Positions 45,691 through 55,303 of a DNA stretch of 64,000 nucleotides are shown one piece after another. The notes under the pieces are model-generated. The model worked only from the letters and a program-made list of their open reading frames with translations. It was not told the DNA's origin and searched no databases. Source of the DNA: Deltaproteobacteria bacterium (GTDB lineage: Bacteria > Desulfobacterota > Desulfuromonadia > Geobacterales > Pseudopelobacteraceae). The DNA is taken from NCBI GenBank assembly GCA_021781535.1, contig JAJXWO010000013.1, positions 22,255 through 86,254 of the forward strand, in the 5' to 3' direction. Position 1 is the first letter of the stretch. Each line of letters begins with the position of its first letter. Position numbers and translations under genes: made by a program.

Positions 45691-46611
45691 ATGTTTATGA
45701 ATATCGCATTACGACAATTGATTGCAGTAATGGATGCACTTTACCCGGACATTGCAATTGTTGAGTTCTATAAGATTCTTGCCGAGGACGGTAGTGTTCT
45801 CGCAAGGAATGGCTATTCTGACCCGAAGCGAGGCTATTCCTGTATAAAGGCGGCAATGCTGCCGGAGATTATGGCCAGCAACCACAAAAGGGCATTCGAT
45901 CGCTTCGCCCCAGAGATCCGGGGGAAGTTCGGTCGCGACCCGGAACCGGGGGAGATCCGGCTTGCTTTTCGACCGATGAATGGCATGTTCCAATCTATCT
46001 TTGTAGACGATGTGCCGCAGCAGACGCGCGCCCATATTCTCATTGAAACCAGTCCTGATAATTGGCAAGGGCATTTTTTGCTTGATCAGGAAGTAACGGT
46101 GGATGTTGCCGCCGAAATCCAAAAATATATGATTGGCACTTGTACTGGCTCAGCAAGGCTGACGGCAGACCCTGGTGCCGCCAGCCCAAGGCAAGCACGA
46201 CGCTTTCCGGAAGGGCGTTTTATCAGAGATATCGTGTTGTCGCCGTTGGATGTCAGTGGCCTGTTGGAGAAGATTGAAGCCGCCAGACCAGCGAAGGTAA
46301 GTGCCACGCCGATCAGTGTCGTAAGCGACAGCGCCGACCGTGAGGCGCACTGGGATGATATTGCTCTTGATTCGTTATGGCGTCGTCATCTCGGTAAGAT
46401 TTTTGAAGACAAGAAACAGAGAGACAAGAGCGCTAGCGCCGTTGACATGGCATTTTGTCTGTATCTACTAGGGCACTGCCGGTTGAGTGCAGAATTTGTT
46501 TCAGGAGCGCTTGAGCGCGTCAGTCCGAACATTGACGAACGGCATCCGAAACTTGACTATTACCTTGACAAGACGATCAACAATGCGCTGGATTTTATCA
46601 ACAAGAAATAG
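45691..46611 (+). CDS. RepB-type (AEP) primase-like protein
   Basis: 306 residues. The middle shows the RepB-primase pattern: ILIETSPDNWQGHFLLD, then ARLTADPGAASPRQARRFPEGRF, comparable to the ETSPxNYQxW and DPGSADxxHxxRLPGF motifs of plasmid archaeo-eukaryotic primases. The C-terminus AVDMAFCLYLLGHCRLSAEFVSGALE has the helical PriCT-like look. Gene order (helicase, then primase) is the reverse of the P4-type fusion. GGGAGG upstream. Confidence 0.75.
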   Translation: MFMNIALRQLIAVMDALYPDIAIVEFYKILAEDGSVLARNGYSDPKRGYSCIKAAMLPEIMASNHKRAFDRFAPEIRGKFGRDPEPGEIRLAFRPMNGMFQSIFVDDVPQQTRAHILIETSPDNWQGHFLLDQEVTVDVAAEIQKYMIGTCTGSARLTADPGAASPRQARRFPEGRFIRDIVLSPLDVSGLLEKIEAARPAKVSATPISVVSDSADREAHWDDIALDSLWRRHLGKIFEDKKQRDKSASAVDMAFCLYLLGHCRLSAEFVSGALERVSPNIDERHPKLDYYLDKTINNALDFINKK

Positions 46612-47180
46612 TTACTTGCCCATTTTCCCACTGACACTAAGACTTACAGCATAAAGACAAAACCTATCACAGGGGGAGCTATCCACATAGCCCTCCTTGT
46701 TGTATTTGTACCTCATTGCTTTACTTGTACTTAGAAAACTCTAAGCCCTATATGGGTTTAAATTGATCTATACTTATTTGTATTTATCATCAACGTATAC
46801 CCTGCTTGAGTAAAGGCTCCACCAAGTACAAGTACAGATGCATTAAGGCCATATATTCCAAACCGCCTTAACCATGAAGAAAAAGATAAATTTCTTTTGG
46901 ATGTGTACTTTTGAACTAAAATAGGTAAAAACATAATGAGGGTATAGGGTTAGGAAAAATACAGATAAGTACAGATAAAATAGAGAGATAAGCCCAATAT
47001 AGGTTTTAAGGTACATCTCAAGTACAGATAAAAGTGATACCAAATCTGATTCCAGAACCCGACCAACCTAACCGATCCTCCCTTGTGATATGTTCCAAAC
47101 CGATCACATGGGGAGCCTTGATAGGGCTCTCTTCTATCTTTTTGTTTCCCTATCGCTACCTTTTCCCATGTTATCCCTAA
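46612..47180. other. Candidate replication origin with iteron-like repeats
   Basis: AT-rich gap after the primase gene. AAGTACAGAT occurs at 46830, 46967 and 47020, with a near copy (AAATACAGAT) at 46957 and inverted partial copies near 46730. A GGGGAGCTATCC / GGATAGC-like dyad lies near 46675. No ORF is convincing. Position beside helicase and primase genes supports an origin role. Confidence 0.5.
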
Positions 47181-47676
47181 TTGTCCCAGAATCGTAAAAA
47201 GACCGTGTTGATGGTTCCATATCTACCATACATCATTATGGCCTCAGAATTGACCCCATTAATTCGAAGAATCATCCATCCTTACTCATATTCATCTTTG
47301 ATAGCATTATCTTTTCCGTTGATAATTATTCCGCCTTCTTTTCTTGCTTCATTCCCATTCTCTTTCCATATTTTGTTGCGCACATCGGGCATTATCTTCC
47401 ACAGCGTTTTCCTGGTGGTATCATACCAGGGGAAACCTGATGGAGATTATGCCGTGCGCATCCTCGTGCAGACCGGCACGGCTTGCACGGGTTCCAGCCT
47501 GTACAACAGATTTCCACATGGTTTTGAAATGAGAGACAGGTCAGCAATTGGCTCGCGTTTCGGACAAGAAGACAGCCAAGCCACCCCGCTGGCTTCGTTC
47601 CTATATCGAACGAAGTAGTCCACGGCGTGTCTGCTTATTGATTACCAATCCCAGGCAAAGCACAAAAAAACCATTG
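47181..47676. other. Region with only degraded coding signals
   Basis: On the minus strand a frame reading YFVRYRNEASGVAWLSSC and onward stops at a TAA, then continues in the same frame as SPSGFPWYDTTRKTLWKI to another stop. On the plus strand a short frame (ARVSDKKTAKPPRWLRSYIE) could start at TTG. None has a full set of signals. A decayed gene is likely. Confidence 0.3.
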
Positions 47677-48618
47677 TTACCCTTTCCGTAAATAATGAGA
47701 AGTGATACCAGCCCGGTCATGGCCCATCAGCTTGCTCACCATGGTCAAGGCAACTTCATACACAATATTTTTTCCGACCAAATCATTCATCTGCTCTTGA
47801 GCATAATTCCATCTCAGTCCATGTGTTCCATGCTCTGTGTACTGTTGGTCTGACCGATGGGCAGCTTGCCGAAGCTGTGACCGGTATAACGTCGGGGTAA
47901 TCAGCATCGGTTCACATTCCAGACGTTTTAGCATTCTTTCATAGACCGCGATAGTCACAGGTACTGTGCGTACCTTACCACCCTTGCCCTTAATCTCCAG
48001 CAACCCGAACATTTTCCCTGTATTGTCAGTAGTGGTCCCTTTCATTTGACCCGATTTTATCGTACATGCTTCCGACACTCGCAGCCCAGCCCGCCACTGC
48101 AATTCGGCGACGAGTCGCGCATCGCTACCGGTGTCGAGTTGCGCCACCAGCGCATGCGGTTCTCGGTATGCGCGCGCCGGTTGCTCGCAGTCCAGAGCAA
48201 CGGGCGCAGATGCCCTGAAGTCCTGAAGGACTCCGTTCCACTGCGGTGGACGGTCGATCAGCCTGGACAGGGCAGCGTCAAGTTTGGTCAGGGCGGCGCA
48301 GTAGCGCCGGAAACTTGCCAGTTTTACATCTGATTTCGTCAGCAGGAACGCGTTAACAATTTCATCTGTCAGACGGTCGGCTCTCTTTATACCGTGGATA
48401 TCGGCGGCGTATTGCAGCAATTCTGTGCATGTCTTGAAGTATGCGCGATATGTTGAAAAGGAATATATGCCGGTAGCTTGGGCATACTGTGTTGGATTGC
48501 GAGCGCCGCCGGTTCTAGCGGCTTTTTTCGCAGCATGTTTTGACTGTCCAAATTGCAGCATGCCGGACATTTCAAAGATCATTTTCGTCTGATATTTTGG
48601 TGTGCCTTTGAATTTCAT
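47677..48618 (-). CDS. Second tyrosine recombinase of the island
   Basis: 313 residues from ATG 48618 (GGAGGG upstream; the frame to 48735 has no such signal). SAM-like N-terminal domain (TYRAYFKTCTELLQYAADIHG), catalytic domain with Arg in WRAGLRVSEAC, Lys in IKGKGGKVRTVPV, HxxR in HGLRWNYAQ, and the final MGHDRAGITSHYL with the nucleophile Tyr. It is internal to the island, so it may resolve multimers or move its own DNA segment rather than integrate the island. Confidence 0.88.
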   Translation of the reverse strand: MKFKGTPKYQTKMIFEMSGMLQFGQSKHAAKKAARTGGARNPTQYAQATGIYSFSTYRAYFKTCTELLQYAADIHGIKRADRLTDEIVNAFLLTKSDVKLASFRRYCAALTKLDAALSRLIDRPPQWNGVLQDFRASAPVALDCEQPARAYREPHALVAQLDTGSDARLVAELQWRAGLRVSEACTIKSGQMKGTTTDNTGKMFGLLEIKGKGGKVRTVPVTIAVYERMLKRLECEPMLITPTLYRSQLRQAAHRSDQQYTEHGTHGLRWNYAQEQMNDLVGKNIVYEVALTMVSKLMGHDRAGITSHYLRKG

Positions 48619-48980
48619 TGCCACCCTCCAGTCATATTTGCCGTCAGCTATGGTGCGCCCTGAGCAACACTTTCCGCTGTATTGAAAATATAGCAAAGTG
48701 TGATGAATGGCAGGGCGCACATTCGCCGAGGACACCGGCGCATATCCTGATTCGTTTCTGGCCGCGTTTTACCTTTTTCGAAGGTAAAAGGCGGCCCCGG
48801 TGCTGCCTTTGTTTATGCCTTCGATGTCGTCACTCCTTTAACATCTGCGTTATTTCCCTTACATCACCGCCGCTCCTCAACCAAGCGGCACCAGCGACAC
48901 TTCAACGCTGGCCTACATAACACCGTAGGAAACTGACTCGACAACAGAAGAAGGTTCAAAAAGATGTGCACGGAAATTTT

Positions 48981-49101
48981 AATCGGGACGATTGAAACAC
49001 TTCCGCGCCTCATCAACTGCATGCAAACGTCAACTTTCGGATGATTGAAAACGTTTACAAGCAGAGTATCACCACCCACGGCACAATAAATCGGGACGAT
49101 T
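48981..49101. repeat. Paired 13-bp inverted-repeat sites upstream of the second recombinase
   Basis: AATCGGGACGATT (AATCG-GGA-CGATT) at 48981-48993 and again at 49089-49101, 108 bp apart, with a degenerate third at about 49036. The 48619-49255 gap has no clear gene. Candidate binding sites of the adjacent recombinase or of a regulator. Confidence 0.5.
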
Positions 49102-49255
49102 TAGAATGCTGGTCGAATGTTGTAGCTTTTCAACAGGGGCAATAAAGCGAAACGGTTTTTAACAGATTGCACCACACCAGAAGCAATCGTCTGTTTTACA
49201 ACGTGAACAGCCAAAAATTATCACGTCGTTACTTGCTAAAATGGAGAGAACCCAC

Positions 49256-49690
49256 ATGAAACCGAATGTTTCACTGAAACTTGAAACCCGTATCCGCCAT
49301 CTTTCGACAGAAGATCTGAGACGGATCACCGACCAGCAATTCGGAGCCGGTGCTTATGTCAAATTGATTATTGCTCTGGACGGAGAACTTGCCGTCAACG
49401 TGGCGATTATCAGAAAAGGGACAACGATTGCTGCCGCCCAGGAGATTGCCGACAAACGGCTACGCCTGGCGCTGGAGATGCAGGAATCTCGGAAGTACAA
49501 CAAGACGAAGCTTGGCAAACTTGAATCGCATTACCTGGCGATTATCCATCATCTGCGGGTTGCCGGGACCTCATGGCCGTCAATCGTGAGATTACTGAAG
49601 ATCAAATACAGATTTACAGTGTCAGTGCCGTACCTTTGCAGGGTATATGACGACTGGTTCAAAAGGTTACAGAAGGGTAGTGAGGTATGA
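49256..49690 (+). CDS. Hypothetical island protein with C-terminal HTH-like region
   Basis: 144 residues from ATG 49256 (GGAGAG upstream). The C-terminal half, HYLAIIHHLRVAGTSWPSIVRLLKIKYRFTVSVPYLCRVYDDW, has the helix-turn-helix style seen in small plasmid transfer/partition proteins. Overlaps the next gene by ATGA. Confidence 0.6.
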   Translation: MKPNVSLKLETRIRHLSTEDLRRITDQQFGAGAYVKLIIALDGELAVNVAIIRKGTTIAAAQEIADKRLRLALEMQESRKYNKTKLGKLESHYLAIIHHLRVAGTSWPSIVRLLKIKYRFTVSVPYLCRVYDDWFKRLQKGSEV

Positions 49691-50442
49691 CGAAATCTGC
49701 ACAGATTCTGTTGATGGCCGTCGTATTTCCGGCAATGTACGGTGCAAATGAACTGCTGGCAGGGTGGTTGTCAATAGAGATGGCCTACGATGAAATCCTG
49801 ACGGTATATCCGGAGGTGATATGGGGTATTGAATTTCTGCTATTGTCACTGATTGTGAGCATTGGCCTGTTTCTGCTGGAGCGCCAGAAACGACGCTGCG
49901 ACCGGGAAAACGAATTGAAATCACTGACTGATCGACAATGCATGAACGTTCGTGAGGATATTGAAAAACGCATGCAGAAAGAGAACCAGGCCAAGGCCGA
50001 CGATCTGAAACGCCAGACTACCGAACTCGCCGAGCGTGAGAATGTATTAAAACAGGCAGCAACCGTTCTACATTACCGCGATCACCATGTAATCGCCAAA
50101 CAGGCCGAACTTGAAAAGGAACACATCGCCGTAGCCAACAAGGCCGACAAACTGACCTATTGGCTGCTCCAGGTTAACACTGCTATTGAAGCGATGGTCG
50201 AAGAACATGACGCCGTCGGTAAGATTTCTGCCTACCTTGGGCAATGGGTGGACATGGCAGCAAACGACCCGACAAGGTTCGTCGCAGAAGTCACAACCGC
50301 CGGAAAGTTCGACATGAAACGGTTTGACCGTAGCAAGCGACAATTGAGCAACATCTACGACCGGTACACTGAAATCCGCCAGGCTATGGGCGGTATAGAA
50401 AAAGCACTACAGGGGGAGGGTGGCCATGCAGATCAGAAATAA
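49687..50442 (+). CDS. Membrane-anchored coiled-coil protein
   Basis: 251 residues. Two TM helices near the N-terminus (ILLMAVVFPAMYGANELLAG and FLLLSLIVSIGLFLLE) are followed by a long coiled coil (about 70-150) and a helical C-terminal domain. Unknown function; such layouts occur in plasmid partition or conjugation accessory proteins and in phage-defence membrane effectors. Confidence 0.65.
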   Translation: MTKSAQILLMAVVFPAMYGANELLAGWLSIEMAYDEILTVYPEVIWGIEFLLLSLIVSIGLFLLERQKRRCDRENELKSLTDRQCMNVREDIEKRMQKENQAKADDLKRQTTELAERENVLKQAATVLHYRDHHVIAKQAELEKEHIAVANKADKLTYWLLQVNTAIEAMVEEHDAVGKISAYLGQWVDMAANDPTRFVAEVTTAGKFDMKRFDRSKRQLSNIYDRYTEIRQAMGGIEKALQGEGGHADQK

Positions 50443-50650
50443 TGTTGAGATTCACGGCAAAGGGCTGTTTCATTTCTTACGGTTGACATCACTACCGTTG
50501 CAAGTAATCCCGTGGTGGAAAAGCCGGTGTGCTCTTGAAAAGTGTTTGAATGGTTGGGGTGGTTTCTTGGTATATAGCGGGTCGCGTCATTTTACGGTGA
50601 TACATGGAGCGAAAGCGATTTTGAGGGTTAAGGATAGGAAGTTTTGTTGA
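50426..50650 (+). CDS. Small hypothetical protein
   Basis: 74 residues from ATG 50426 behind GGGAGGG, overlapping the previous gene by 17 bp. Trp-rich middle (LQVIPWWKSRCALEKCLNGWGGF), no family. Moderate to low confidence. Confidence 0.4.
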   Translation: MQIRNNVEIHGKGLFHFLRLTSLPLQVIPWWKSRCALEKCLNGWGGFLVYSGSRHFTVIHGAKAILRVKDRKFC

Positions 50651-50750
50651 AAGTGTCGGGGGGTGAGTGGGAGTAATGGTGACTATTTCTGAGCTAAAAA
50701 AATGAAGGAAAAAGGCATGGAGAATAGAGAGTTGACCCTAGCAATCTCCT

Positions 50751-53426
50751 TCAAAACGGAATATCTCCATCTATAACTGAAGTATCAGCAAGAGAAACAC
50801 GTGGTCCCCCGCATTTTGTCCACCGGCCGGCTACAACAGAATAAGACTCGATCACAGCATTTGTACAGTCAAGAACGCAAACATCAAAACAGCAATCCTG
50901 AATGGATAGGGCTTTTTGTGACCAGGGTGTTCTTTCGAGTATCTGAACAGCAAATACATCTCGTTGGTATTTTTTATCTCTGAAATGTTTGCCATGCTGT
51001 TTTCGGTATTGGAAGCCATCCGCTTTTAACTCATCGGTAAGCGGAAAGAACTTACCGCTTATCCTGACGACGAGAACATTAGTTTCTCCCGTGACGGGCG
51101 GATATTCGTCCCAATTAATTTCAGGTATTTTAACATGCCTCATTATATCATTCAGATATGGCGACATCTTATCATTCCCAGTGATGATGAACAGACTCTC
51201 TTTTGCTCGAGTCAACGCAACATAAAACAAGCGCCTGTTTTCGTCATCTATCTGCTGAAGGCTCTCCCCGAGAATCCGTGAGAATATCCAATTCGGATGT
51301 ATCAACGGATAATTACGTTCAAATGCATCCATTACGATAACAACATCGGCTTCTCCACCCTTTACCTTATTTACCGTCAATATAGATATCCTATCGTGCC
51401 ACTCATTGGGTAGGAGCTTGCAAAGGATTTTAAGATATTTGTCGTTGGTGATGTAACCTCCTGAAGGTACCAGCAAATTATTGCGGCGGCCCAAGAGCAT
51501 TACAGACTTGTTTTCACTCAATGCCTTGCCAGCTAAGCGTAGGATAATTGGAGTCAGTGTGCCGTTCTTGAATTTTTCTTCTTCGATAAGTGTTGGTGCG
51601 AAGTTGGATAGGTTGACGATTCTGACGATACCTTCTGATTTGTTAGAGGCAACAGCCGGTTTACCAATGCCAGACATAAGTGCATTACCGACAGACACCA
51701 CTGAAGATACGGAACGGTAGTTGGTGGATATATACAACTGTCTCGATTGCGGAAAATAGGAATCAAAGTTTTCATAAAACTTCAAATCAGACCCAGCAAA
51801 GCCGTTGATTGCTTGCCAGTCGTCGCCAACACAAAAGAACTTTGCTTCAGGATTATGGAGTCTAACCGCCTCAATCAGTCGATGAAACAGCTCGGAGAAG
51901 TCCTGATATTCATCAATAAAAATGTAGCGTAACGCTGCCAGATTTCCAGCTTCGTTCACGCGCTCAAAGGTTGTTGTACCCGACTCCACCATACTTGCAG
52001 CCGTCTGCATCAGACCATCAAAATCCTGCTGATTGTTTGCTTCCAGGCGTTCAAGGTAATCAGTATATAGAATTACGGCAAGCTCCAGAAATTGGGCCTC
52101 AGCATCTAAAATACACTCATGCCCAGCAATCATCTGCCCTAAATCATCAGGAAGTATCCAGGATTTTCGGCAGCGGCCAACAAACCCTGACATAGCACTA
52201 CTAAAGCGCTTGAGTGCTCTCGGCTTGATATTCAGCCAGATTTCTTCATCCGAAAGTCGATTGCAAGTGATACCGACATTTATCAAAAGGTTTTTTAGAA
52301 TTGCCTCGAATGCCTCAGTTCCTCCAGCAAAGCCCGATGGGGTCAATTCAATCAACTCAAATTTATCGCTATTCGACCAGTATTTCCTTTTTTCCTCCAT
52401 CTGCTCGTCATATTCAGGGTCGGTATCAGCAAGACCGAAGTATTCAATAATGATGCTTTTCCCTTTTTCAGAACATGAAGGAAGTGTGAAGTCAGGTCGA
52501 TATACGTTCCCTTGCCAGTAGTGTACTTTTTCATAAATGTATGGAATGTTGTGCTCAAAAAGGAAATTTGAAATTACCTTTTCTCCGTGCGATTTTACAT
52601 ACTCACCGCGTAATGTTTCTCGCGCTAGATTCTTTTGAAAGCGATAAAGTTCGCCAGGTGTAAGATCATATCCGCCCTCGGCAATCTCAGCCCAATCCTG
52701 CTTGAATTGAGCCAGCATGAGTTTGCGTACCAATGCCATAAATTCATCTTCCGACAGACGGTCTTTAATGACTGCACCAAAGGCCCTGTCAAGACCTTGG
52801 TTTTCTTCGGAGGAGTCGTTGTAAATGATTTCTTGCGTAGGATGGACAATGGCGCGGGCGAGTGCGTGGAAGGTCATTACATGGGTAGCGGAGTTTCCGC
52901 AGAGTTTTTCCAGGCGTTCAGTGATTTCTTTTGCTGCTTTACGGTTGAACGCCAGGAGCAGCATTTCTTCGGGAGCAACACCGCAGTGTTTTTGGAGAAA
53001 AAAAGCTCGGTTAACGAGGGTAGATGTTTTGCCGCTACCAGCTCGGGCTATAATTTGAGTGTGATACTTTGTTTCACTAATAGCGGCAGTTTGTTCGTTA
53101 TCAAGTGCGGCTCCTCCATTCTCTTTTAGCCACTGTTGAACAAAATCACTCTTTTCATTCAAATAATCTTGTTCCGAAAGGTGCCCAGGATAATTTTTAA
53201 AACTTTCAGTGTCAGCACACAAAAAAATATTTTCAAACGTGTTTCTCAAAAATAATCTCTGACTTATTGTTAAACCATTTTTGTGTTTGCCCTGCCAATC
53301 AAATCCGTCGGGGTCATATTCTGTTAGTGTTATTGCATGCATGCCTCGTTTATCAAAGCCTCTCTTGAAAGACTCTCGCTCCATATCTTTATATTCATGT
53401 CCAGTAATAACAAGAAATTCTTCCAT
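50751..53426 (-). CDS. HelD/UvrD-like superfamily 1 helicase with nuclease-like insert
   Basis: 891 residues. Walker A IIARAGSGKTSTL near residue 130; motif Ia LLAFNRKAAKEI; motif II FIDEYQDFSELF; motif III FFCVGDDWQAINGFAGS; motif IV INYRS-like STNYRSVSSV; motif V ILTVNKVKGGEADVV; motif VI FYVALTRAKESLFI. Inserted at about 295-385 is a PD-(D/E)XK-like unit: EKVHYWQGNVYRPDFTL, then IIIEYFG. This arrangement resembles DNA helicase IV. The N-terminal 100 residues and last 120 are unassigned. DNA repair or phage defence is possible. Confidence 0.85.
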   Translation of the reverse strand: MEEFLVITGHEYKDMERESFKRGFDKRGMHAITLTEYDPDGFDWQGKHKNGLTISQRLFLRNTFENIFLCADTESFKNYPGHLSEQDYLNEKSDFVQQWLKENGGAALDNEQTAAISETKYHTQIIARAGSGKTSTLVNRAFFLQKHCGVAPEEMLLLAFNRKAAKEITERLEKLCGNSATHVMTFHALARAIVHPTQEIIYNDSSEENQGLDRAFGAVIKDRLSEDEFMALVRKLMLAQFKQDWAEIAEGGYDLTPGELYRFQKNLARETLRGEYVKSHGEKVISNFLFEHNIPYIYEKVHYWQGNVYRPDFTLPSCSEKGKSIIIEYFGLADTDPEYDEQMEEKRKYWSNSDKFELIELTPSGFAGGTEAFEAILKNLLINVGITCNRLSDEEIWLNIKPRALKRFSSAMSGFVGRCRKSWILPDDLGQMIAGHECILDAEAQFLELAVILYTDYLERLEANNQQDFDGLMQTAASMVESGTTTFERVNEAGNLAALRYIFIDEYQDFSELFHRLIEAVRLHNPEAKFFCVGDDWQAINGFAGSDLKFYENFDSYFPQSRQLYISTNYRSVSSVVSVGNALMSGIGKPAVASNKSEGIVRIVNLSNFAPTLIEEEKFKNGTLTPIILRLAGKALSENKSVMLLGRRNNLLVPSGGYITNDKYLKILCKLLPNEWHDRISILTVNKVKGGEADVVIVMDAFERNYPLIHPNWIFSRILGESLQQIDDENRRLFYVALTRAKESLFIITGNDKMSPYLNDIMRHVKIPEINWDEYPPVTGETNVLVVRISGKFFPLTDELKADGFQYRKQHGKHFRDKKYQRDVFAVQILERTPWSQKALSIQDCCFDVCVLDCTNAVIESYSVVAGRWTKCGGPRVSLADTSVIDGDIPF

Positions 53427-53560
53427 TGCTACCTCTTCAGAAGCGGTTAGATCGTGCTGAATAATATTAACTGCTATTTGGGGCTTGGATCGTTTTTTCG
53501 GTTTTTTAAACTAAAAAAGTAGCCGAAGCGTAAGCAATTGGCTGGCTTAACTGGTAGCCA

Positions 53561-54124
53561 TTATTTATACCAAATGGCAAAATGCTTCGAGTTCGAACTG
53601 GAATTTTTCCACTCCGTTACAACTTGAATTGATATAGGAAGATTATTTGCTACATTCCTGACGGCCATAACCCACGGTTTTAGCCCGTTAAGCAATGCAA
53701 GTTCCCCCTGTTTCAATTGTGCGTACCCAAGATCTCTAGACTGATAGGACTGTCTTGTCGCATCAAATTCGGGTGCATAGATCATCTTATGAATAATGTC
53801 AGATGACTGGCTATCGTTCAAACCTGCGGTTAACGCCATGACCACTGGATAATCGCTATCCGCCCCAAGTCTTGTATTTACGAGGTCAGCAATCTCTCTG
53901 ATTCCGTGACCGTTCTTGGTTAATTTCTTGTCTCTGGCTTCTTGTTCTGAAAACAACTTGGCCTCTATCCCAAGATGCTTCAGAGAAATCTCAAATGATT
54001 GAAACAGTAGTGACACAAATACTGGGACAACTTCCTGATTTTCATTTATAAACTTTCCATCTTCACCTAAGATTCTCTCCGCGCCTTTGGCGTAAGCAGT
54101 GGCAGCCTCTTGGAGATTGAACAT
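53561..54124 (-). CDS. Possible HEPN-like protein
   Basis: 187 residues, mostly helical. LLFQSFEISLKHLGIEAKLF and then KLTKNGHGIREIADLVNTRLG follow the pattern of small HEPN-fold proteins (long helix with SIEL-K-type, then GHD/GHG-I-L). The canonical RxxxxH ribonuclease motif is not obvious. It is the next minus-strand gene upstream of the helicase gene, with a gap of 134 bp. Confidence 0.5.
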   Translation of the reverse strand: MFNLQEAATAYAKGAERILGEDGKFINENQEVVPVFVSLLFQSFEISLKHLGIEAKLFSEQEARDKKLTKNGHGIREIADLVNTRLGADSDYPVVMALTAGLNDSQSSDIIHKMIYAPEFDATRQSYQSRDLGYAQLKQGELALLNGLKPWVMAVRNVANNLPISIQVVTEWKNSSSNSKHFAIWYK

Positions 54125-54159
54125 AGTGAGACTCCTTTTTCATAGTTCAACGTGGCTGA

Positions 54160-54186
54160 GTCACCACCGGCTTGACCGGTGGTGAC
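54160..54186. terminator. Perfect 11-bp hairpin between two minus-strand island genes
   Basis: GTCACCACCGG - CTTGA - CCGGTGGTGAC. No long T run follows, so it may be a weak terminator or a transcript end-stabilising structure. Confidence 0.5.
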
Positions 54187-54212
54187 GATGGCTACTCATG
54201 AGACTTTCAATT

Positions 54213-55055
54213 TCAATCTGTATATTCATAATCGGGATCATTTGTTTGGTCGAATCTTTCGGTTTCGGGGTTGTACTTGCGGCAGAAGGCTGTCCGTCGC
54301 ATATTCCCGATGTCGTCACGATAAGAGATGAACCCGAAGAAGTAGATGGTTTTTTCTCCTTGTTTGAGAGAGATAATCTCCGGCGCGTTTTTGAAGTCAA
54401 TTTGTTCGGCAGTCACCAAAAAAGACCAGGCTCCGCCGGGAAAGAGTTTTATTCCATTGATGTTGTTGCTTGCGGGTCCGAATGGAGTGCGTGCATTGAA
54501 TTTTGGCCCTCCAACAAGAATTGTAATATTGCTTTCAATGATTTCCGTAGGAGTGTCGCCGATGTTAACAACCACCCCTTGTACCTTTAGTGGCTTTCCT
54601 CCTTCTATAGGAAGTGTGGGGTGGGTAGGTGGTTCAATGGTGACACTCCGAACTATGATTTTTGGTCGGTGGGTGGAGATAAATTCGTTAATAGCTACTT
54701 CCGTTTGTTTCTTCGTCGCTTCAGCAGCTTTTTCCGTAGCCTCAACAGTCTCGCGGAGGCGGCGAGCTTGCAATCCGAACACAATAAGTTGCATGACTCC
54801 TATTCCAGCAAGAGAGAAAGTAAGTACATTCAGTATTTTCCTGTCCTTGCGTTCTTCTGTGTCCTTTTCGGATTCTTCTTGACTCTTCGGGGGCTGGATT
54901 GTTTTTACGATAAAAGGAAGTTTCTCGGAGCCACGCTGTAATTGCTCAGTGTTGGGTTTACTATTTATGTTTTTTTCAGTTACTGGCTGTGACTCCGCGA
55001 AAACGCCACCGCCGCAAAGTAACAACAATATTACAACTACAGGGGCAATCCTCAT
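54213..55055 (-). CDS. Secreted-type membrane protein of unknown function
   Basis: 280 residues. N-terminal signal (MRIAPVVVILLLLCGGGVFA), a polar stretch, a TM helix (VLTFSLAGIGVMQLIVFGL, about 76-95), a short Ala/Glu/Lys coiled coil with KAAEATKKQT, then an Ig-like strand-rich C-terminal domain (RPKIIVRSVTIEPP). Such proteins are common in bacterial islands; function unknown. Confidence 0.7.
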   Translation of the reverse strand: MRIAPVVVILLLLCGGGVFAESQPVTEKNINSKPNTEQLQRGSEKLPFIVKTIQPPKSQEESEKDTEERKDRKILNVLTFSLAGIGVMQLIVFGLQARRLRETVEATEKAAEATKKQTEVAINEFISTHRPKIIVRSVTIEPPTHPTLPIEGGKPLKVQGVVVNIGDTPTEIIESNITILVGGPKFNARTPFGPASNNINGIKLFPGGAWSFLVTAEQIDFKNAPEIISLKQGEKTIYFFGFISYRDDIGNMRRTAFCRKYNPETERFDQTNDPDYEYTD

Positions 55056-55303
55056 TTGATGGGGTTCCTCCTTGATTTTGACTCACTTGTTATTGACCAG
55101 AGCCGACCATCCACCATAAATGGTGTTTAGGCCGTAAACATGAAAAAAATATCAACAACATTCTCGTTCCAGTAACACTGGAGCCTGCAAATATGTCTAC
55201 GCCAACAACCCAACAGCGTCAAATCATTTGCCACCGTATGCCGGAACGAGTGGAAAGCCAGACCTTGGCCGCAACATACTGGTCTCACTGCTATTTGCGA
55301 TAT

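Noticed and set aside
47181..47618. 145-codon plus-strand frame after the candidate origin
   Set aside because: Hydrophobic low-quality composition, no ribosome-binding site; more likely non-coding or antisense to a decayed gene.
46612..49255. CRISPR array or retron
   Set aside because: The short repeats are 10-13 bp without regular spacers; no cas or reverse transcriptase genes exist in the window.
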